Source: Gilvimarinus algae
GTDB taxonomy: Bacteria; Pseudomonadota; Gammaproteobacteria; Pseudomonadales; Cellvibrionaceae
NCBI RefSeq assembly: GCF_030518215.1
Contig: NZ_JAULRT010000062.1
Span: forward strand, 1 to 64,000
Direction: 5' to 3'
DNA: 64,000 nt
Shown: one piece after another, positions 60,107 to 64,000 of the stretch
How the letters are laid out: each line of letters starts with the position of its first letter
Numbering within the stretch: position 1 is the stretch's first letter
Notes under the pieces: model-generated
The model's database searches: none
What the model was told of the DNA's origin: nothing
What the model saw: only the letters and a program-made list of their open reading frames with translations
Position numbers and translations under genes: made by a program

Positions 60107-61003
60107 CTAATTCTTTACCGGCTCGTCAATGCGCGGTTGCTGGCCGCGCAGCACGGAGTTGTCACTGAAGCGTTGCGATTGATCAATCACCGGCTCTTTC
60201 AGCAGTTCTTCCACGTCAATCTGGCCCGACTGGGCGTAGGCGTCCAGCGCATTCTGCCAACAGGTCAGTTCTATGGCTGACGGGTCAATGCCGCGCTCTT
60301 GCATCAGGTGTGCGGTTTTCGGTACCGACAGTGGGTCGCTCACTCCCCAGTCGGCGGAGCTGTCGACAATAATGCGCTCGGGGCCGTACTGGCGGACCAC
60401 TTCGACCATACGCTCGGAGCCCATTTTGGTGTTGGGGTAAATGGTAAAAGCCGCCCAGGCGCCGGCATCCAGCACGCTTTGCACCGTCTCTTCATTATTG
60501 TGGTCGATGACCAGTTTTTCCATGGGGACGCCCACTTCTCGGGCAACGTCAATTGAGCGCAGCACGCCGTTCTTCTTGTCTCTGTGGGGCGTATGAACCA
60601 TGACCACCATGTCGTGATCTACCGCAAACTGCAGTTGGTGCTGATAAACCCACTCCTCGGCGGGTGTCATTTCGTCATAGCCAATTTCACCAATGGCAAC
60701 CACGCCTTCTTTCAGGGCGAACAGTGGCAGCAACTCCAATGCCTCGCGTGCCAGGCCCTCGTTGTTGGCTTCTTTGGAATTCACGCCAATGGTGCAGTAG
60801 TGGCTGATGCCAAACTGCGAGGCGCGAAAGCGCTCCCAGCCTACGAGAGTGGCGAAGTAATCGACAAAACTGCCGACATTGGTGCGCGGCTGGCCCATCC
60901 AGAAGGCGGGCTCAATCACCGCGCGAATACCGGCGGCGGCCATATTTTGATAGTCGTCGGTGGTGCGACTGACCATGTGTATGTGTGGGTCAAAAAATCT
61001 CAT
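60107..61003 (-). CDS. eboB: TatD-like metal-dependent hydrolase, EboB
   Basis: A 298-residue amidohydrolase-fold protein. FDPHIHMVSRT is the HxH metal motif; VAIGEIGYDE, VMVHTPHRDK, VIDHNNEETV and VDSSADWG supply further metal ligands. It resembles TatD nucleases, but in the ebo set the natural substrate is unknown. It overlaps eboA by four bases and is followed by eboD after ten. Confidence 0.9.
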   Translation of the reverse strand: MRFFDPHIHMVSRTTDDYQNMAAAGIRAVIEPAFWMGQPRTNVGSFVDYFATLVGWERFRASQFGISHYCTIGVNSKEANNEGLAREALELLPLFALKEGVVAIGEIGYDEMTPAEEWVYQHQLQFAVDHDMVVMVHTPHRDKKNGVLRSIDVAREVGVPMEKLVIDHNNEETVQSVLDAGAWAAFTIYPNTKMGSERMVEVVRQYGPERIIVDSSADWGVSDPLSVPKTAHLMQERGIDPSAIELTCWQNALDAYAQSGQIDVEELLKEPVIDQSQRFSDNSVLRGQQPRIDEPVKN

Positions 61004-61911
61004 GGCTGACTCTCGTTTTCCTCTACCACTAGATGGGCGAAGGTGTGTTGGTCAAAGTTACCGCCCAGGGCCGCGTCTATGGCACGGGCGACATCGATAT
61101 CCGACTCCGTTTCGGCCAGGTGCTGCACCTGGGTATGTTCACCGGCCCGGGCGAGGCCCATGATCATGGCGCAGCGCTGGTGGGGCTCGGCGTCTTCCCA
61201 GTGGCGCGCTACCAACGGTTGCAGTCGTTCCTTGTTCGCTGGACTCATGCACAGCCAGAGTCCGGGGTTGAGCACCCGACCCGCGCTCTCACGCTCTTCG
61301 GCAAAATCCAGCGCCATGCGGGTAAGCTCGGCGGAGAGTCGCGAGTCCAGCTCGGCAATGCGCCATAGTGGTAGCTCCAGAAACAGCGCCTTCATCACCA
61401 GCTGGTTCCAGGCGGTATCGCCAAAATGGGCTGCCGGGTAGGGCGAGTCCAGGGCGATGGCGCTGAATACATTCAGCATATTGGTGCGGCATCCTTCGCC
61501 GGCGCGCCAGACAAAGCGCTCCGGGCCGGGCAGGAACGGCAGTGCGCGATACAGGGCGCAGGTTTCCCCCTCATCGGCATAGACGAACTGGGCCTCAAAA
61601 TCCGCCGCAAACGCGTCGGATTCGAGGTCCGATCGCGCGGTTACCAGTGCGACACGCAAAAGCTCCAGCTGGTTCCAGGCGCGCATGTCGAGGCCCGGCA
61701 GCGCCTCTTGCAGTTGCGCCTGCTCTGTTTCGCTGAGCGCGACAGGGTGTCGCTTGGCATGGCGGCTGGCCAGGGCAATAAGAGCGGAAAAGCGGCTGCG
61801 GCTCACCCCCGAGCCCAGCTCTGCTCTGGCGTTTTGCCAAAAATCACTGGCGGTATTGGTCAAGCGCTGCTGTAAAAAGGTGTCGAGCAGTTCTCTGGGC
61901 ATTGGCGTCAT
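61000..61911 (-). CDS. eboA: EboA-domain protein
   Basis: A 303-residue, mostly helical protein with the EboA pattern: FSALIALASRHAKRHPVAL, FLPGPERFVWRAGEGCRTNML and FSAIALDSPYPAAHFGDTAWNQLVMKALFL. The function is unknown, but it is the marker gene of the ebo cluster. It is the first gene of the six-gene operon. Starts at 61929, 61911 and 61902 are all possible. Confidence 0.88.
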   Translation of the reverse strand: MTPMPRELLDTFLQQRLTNTASDFWQNARAELGSGVSRSRFSALIALASRHAKRHPVALSETEQAQLQEALPGLDMRAWNQLELLRVALVTARSDLESDAFAADFEAQFVYADEGETCALYRALPFLPGPERFVWRAGEGCRTNMLNVFSAIALDSPYPAAHFGDTAWNQLVMKALFLELPLWRIAELDSRLSAELTRMALDFAEERESAGRVLNPGLWLCMSPANKERLQPLVARHWEDAEPHQRCAMIMGLARAGEHTQVQHLAETESDIDVARAIDAALGGNFDQHTFAHLVVEENESQP

Positions 61912-62089
61912 AGGCGTACTTCTTATCAATTGTGCCGGAATTATACGGAAAGGCCCGGTGCTTATCGAGTTGTGCCGGGGGCTGCAGGGAGCCGATTCGG
62001 TAAAGTTTTGTTGACTTTTGCCTGGGTGCTGGCTCTGCCGCTGCCTGTGTTAAGCTTAGCCGCTTTGTAGCGGTGGAGTGGGTAAACGC

Positions 62090-62893
62090 ATGATGGGCAA
62101 ATTGATTGGCGCACTGGTGGGCTTTTTGCTGCTGAATATTGTCGGCGCGGTCATTGGTGTTTTTGTCGGCCATATGTTTGATAAAGGCTATGCCGTCAAC
62201 ACCCGCAGGGTCTCTCCCGAGGCGCGTGAGGCCATGGGGCGTAGCTTTTTCGAAACGACCTTTACCCTCCTTGGGTATCTGGCCAAGGCCGACGGGCGGG
62301 TCAGCGAAGCGGAAGTGGCGCAGACCGAGCAGTTGATGAGTCAAATGGGGTTGTCGGCGGAACAGCGGCGCGATGCGATCGCACTCTTTAAGGCTGGTTC
62401 AGCGAAGGGTTATGAGCCCCAGGCCACCATGGACGCCTTCCGAGCTCAGTGCGGGCGCAATCATAACTTGATTCAAATGTTGTTGACCTACCTGGTCAAT
62501 CTCGCTTTGGTGGACGGTGACTTTGATCCTGCCGAGGAGCGAGTCCTACGCGAGGTGGCTGCGGGGCTTGGCGTGAATGGTTTTGCCTTTGAGCAGTTGC
62601 TGCGCATGATCAAGGCGCAAAACGCTTTTGCCAGCGGTGGCTACCGCACGGGCGCTGGAGGCGCTTCGGGGCAACAATCTCGCGGCGATCTTGCGCAAGC
62701 CTATGATGCTCTGGGGGTCTCTTCCAGTGCCAGCGATGCTGAAGTAAAAAAAGCTTATCGCAAATTGATGAGCCAGTACCACCCCGACAAATTGGCGGGG
62801 CAGGGCTTGCCCGAGGATGCTGTGAAGGCGGCCACCGAGCGCTCCAAGGAGATTCAGGTGGCCTATGACATGATTAAAAAGTCGCGGGCTTAA
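62090..62893 (+). CDS. djlA: DjlA-like membrane co-chaperone (TerB-DnaJ)
   Basis: A 267-residue protein with one N-terminal membrane helix ([20 protein letters not shown]), a TerB-like central domain ([39 protein letters not shown]) and a C-terminal J domain with [13 protein letters not shown], the HPD motif that stimulates DnaK. This is the DjlA layout. The ATG at 62090 has GGAGTGGG before it. It is transcribed away from the ebo operon. Confidence 0.92.
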   Translation: MMGKLIGALVGFLLLNIVGAVIGVFVGHMFDKGYAVNTRRVSPEAREAMGRSFFETTFTLLGYLAKADGRVSEAEVAQTEQLMSQMGLSAEQRRDAIALFKAGSAKGYEPQATMDAFRAQCGRNHNLIQMLLTYLVNLALVDGDFDPAEERVLREVAAGLGVNGFAFEQLLRMIKAQNAFASGGYRTGAGGASGQQSRGDLAQAYDALGVSSSASDAEVKKAYRKLMSQYHPDKLAGQGLPEDAVKAATERSKEIQVAYDMIKKSRA

Positions 62894-62909
62894 AACCTAT
62901 TGCGAGCGC

Positions 62910-63449
62910 CTAGGCGCCGATGTGCTCGATCAGGTCCACCAGGTCGTCCGCGTGCTCCTCTTCCTGTGCTAACAGGTCTTCAAGAATGCGCCGGGTGGTA
63001 GGGTCAAGATTGCCCACAAAGGCGATCATTTCCCGGTAGCTGCTGATGGCGATGCGCTCGGCGATCAGATCCTCTTTCAGCATCTCCAGTGTATCCCCGC
63101 CTGAGTGATAGTCGCTGTGGGCTCGACTACTGATGACCTCCGGATTCATTTCCGGTACCCCGCCGAGCTGAGCGATGCGCTCTGCCAATCGGTCGGCGTG
63201 TTCCTGCTCTTCCTGGGCGTGCTCCCAAAATTCCTCAGCGGCTACTTTTGCGCCCCGGCCATTGGCAGTGTAGTGATGCACTTTGTAGCGTAATACGCAG
63301 ATCAATTCGGTGGCCAGCGCTTCGTTGAGCAGTTTGATAATAGTGTCTTTTTCCGGGGTAAAGTCTTCGGTGACAGCCCCGTTCATCATGTGCTTACGCG
63401 CGGCTTCTCGGCGCGAGTTTAAGTCCTCTACAAATGCTGACTGTGCCAT
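62910..63449 (-). CDS. Ferritin-like (bacterioferritin family) protein
   Basis: A 179-residue four-helix protein. The iron ligands are likely in NEALATELICVLRY, EFWEHAQEEQEHADRL and LLAQEEEHADDL, the paired ExxH motifs of ferritin-like di-iron proteins. It may store iron or act as a Dps/Mn-catalase-like stress protein. The ATG at 63449 is preceded by GGAG; a longer frame to 63542 lacks family character. A GGCGCTC/GAGCGCC hairpin (63474-63490) lies between it and the upstream BON gene. Confidence 0.87.
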   Translation of the reverse strand: MAQSAFVEDLNSRREAARKHMMNGAVTEDFTPEKDTIIKLLNEALATELICVLRYKVHHYTANGRGAKVAAEEFWEHAQEEQEHADRLAERIAQLGGVPEMNPEVISSRAHSDYHSGGDTLEMLKEDLIAERIAISSYREMIAFVGNLDPTTRRILEDLLAQEEEHADDLVDLIEHIGA

Positions 63450-63513
63450 GTGCTTATCTCCGGTTGTCAGGCCGGCGCTCCGCGAGCGCCCGCCATCGGT
63501 CTTTGCCGATAAA

Positions 63514-64000
63514 TTAAGAGTTAACTTCCAGTTTGTTGACAACTTTGTCCACGTCGCCGCGTTTGGTAACTATGGCTTCCGCCAGTTTACGCTGAGCGTC
63601 TGTTTCCACTGTGCCGCTCAAGGTGACTTCATCGTTGTAAGTATCAACGTCAATGGCGATGCCGTTGACATTGGATGAGGCCAATAACTCGGTTTTGATG
63701 GCAGCGGTAGTCGAAATGTCGCGCATGTATTGCGAAAACCCGCGGCCCTCATCCTCTTGCGCCATTTCATCCGTATCAGCTTTGACGGTCAGCTGGTTGT
63801 CGACCTCGTCAATGCCTTCAATGCCCAGGGCAACGTTCTGTGCCAGCTCTTTATCGATATCGCTGCCGACTTCACCTTTTAAGGTGGCAACGTCATCGTC
63901 AACGCTGATGTCAATTTCAAACGGATTGAGGTGCTCGTTGAGTACCAATGCCGTTTCGAGCTTGCCTTCTACCCAGCCATCGCGGAAAGCGTCTTTACTG
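63514..64000 (-). CDS. BON-domain protein, cut by the window end
   Basis: The frame is open to the last base, so the N-terminus lies outside. The visible 162 residues hold two BON domains: LNEHLNPFEIDISVDDDVAT and later AIKTELLASSNVNGIAIDVD. BON domains bind membranes or phospholipids, and such proteins are usually periplasmic stress proteins like OsmY. It is followed on the same strand by the ferritin-like gene. Confidence 0.9.
   Translation of the reverse strand, partial: SKDAFRDGWVEGKLETALVLNEHLNPFEIDISVDDDVATLKGEVGSDIDKELAQNVALGIEGIDEVDNQLTVKADTDEMAQEDEGRGFSQYMRDISTTAAIKTELLASSNVNGIAIDVDTYNDEVTLSGTVETDAQRKLAEAIVTKRGDVDKVVNKLEVNS

Noticed and set aside
62906-62917. Perfect palindrome GCGCCTAGGCGC at the meeting of two genes
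   Set aside because: Too short and without T runs to call a terminator; such palindromes are frequent in GC-rich DNA.
1-64000. CRISPR arrays, insertion sequences, rRNA genes
   Set aside because: No regularly spaced repeats, no transposase and no rRNA-like sequence were seen on reading through the window.

Overview
The window is GC-rich chromosomal DNA from a Gram-negative bacterium. It carries an OmpA-family lipoprotein, a porin, a TonB receptor, LolA- and MMPL-type export proteins and many signal peptides. Gene content and order (an aryl polyene cluster in the E. coli/Vibrio apeC-apeR order, tRNA-Leu(GAG) used as an attachment site, a P4-type integrase) point to a gammaproteobacterium, probably marine and heterotrophic. 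Genus and species cannot be fixed from the sequence alone.

Region 1 (about 0.1-8.0 kb) is a compact P4-like integrative element inserted at the 3' end of tRNA-Leu(GAG). It has a tyrosine integrase, an AlpA-type regulator/excisionase, a Toprim plus DUF927 primase-helicase, four or five unknown genes and an XRE regulator behind an array of operator-like repeats. It is bounded by imperfect direct repeats (201-288 and 7936-8022). Inside it are two clusters of an 8-base iteron, (C/G)TGAAGAC, at 1664-1782 and 7371-7502, in inverted orientation and sharing a perfect 28-base inverted repeat. This resembles the ori/crr layout of P4.

Region 2 (8.3-12.6 kb) is chromosomal: an arylsulfatase broken by a 5-base tandem duplication, a DJ-1/PfpI protein, an outer-membrane beta-barrel and a solute-binding-like protein.

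Region 3 (12.6-41.9 kb) is the main system: a hybrid dialkylresorcinol (DAR) plus aryl polyene (APE) cluster of the kind that makes flexirubin-like pigments. The left part has a phosphopantetheinyl transferase, a divergent pair of hotdog dehydratases, DarA, DarB, a small unknown protein, a BtrH-N protein, a ketosynthase with a degenerate ketosynthase partner, an ACP and an ABC exporter. The right part is one long, tightly overlapping operon, apeC to apeR. It adds an aromatic amino-acid ammonia-lyase, a FAD-dependent halogenase/monooxygenase-like enzyme and an extra ApeR-type ketosynthase. A reasonable model is: ammonia-lyase makes an aryl acid, ApeH loads it on ACP, ApeO/C/R with Q, I and P build the polyene, DarA/B build a dialkylresorcinol, acyl/glycosyl transferases join or anchor the parts, and ApeL/M/N move the pigment to the outer membrane. 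A diguanylate cyclase lies between the two halves.

Region 4 (42-55.7 kb) holds a porin, an exported glutaminase, a TauE/SafE permease, a small AT-richer patch (unknown protein, Nudix hydrolase, CcdAB toxin-antitoxin), a TonB receptor with a PepSY membrane protein, a DUF1501/DUF1800 pair, and two DUF4398-type lipoproteins, one with an OmpA domain.

Region 5 (55.7-61.9 kb) is a complete ebo operon (eboA-B-D-E-F-C), a conserved set linked in other bacteria to movement of secondary-metabolite precursors to the periplasm. It is followed by a TerB/DnaJ-type membrane co-chaperone, a ferritin-like protein and a BON-domain protein cut by the window edge.
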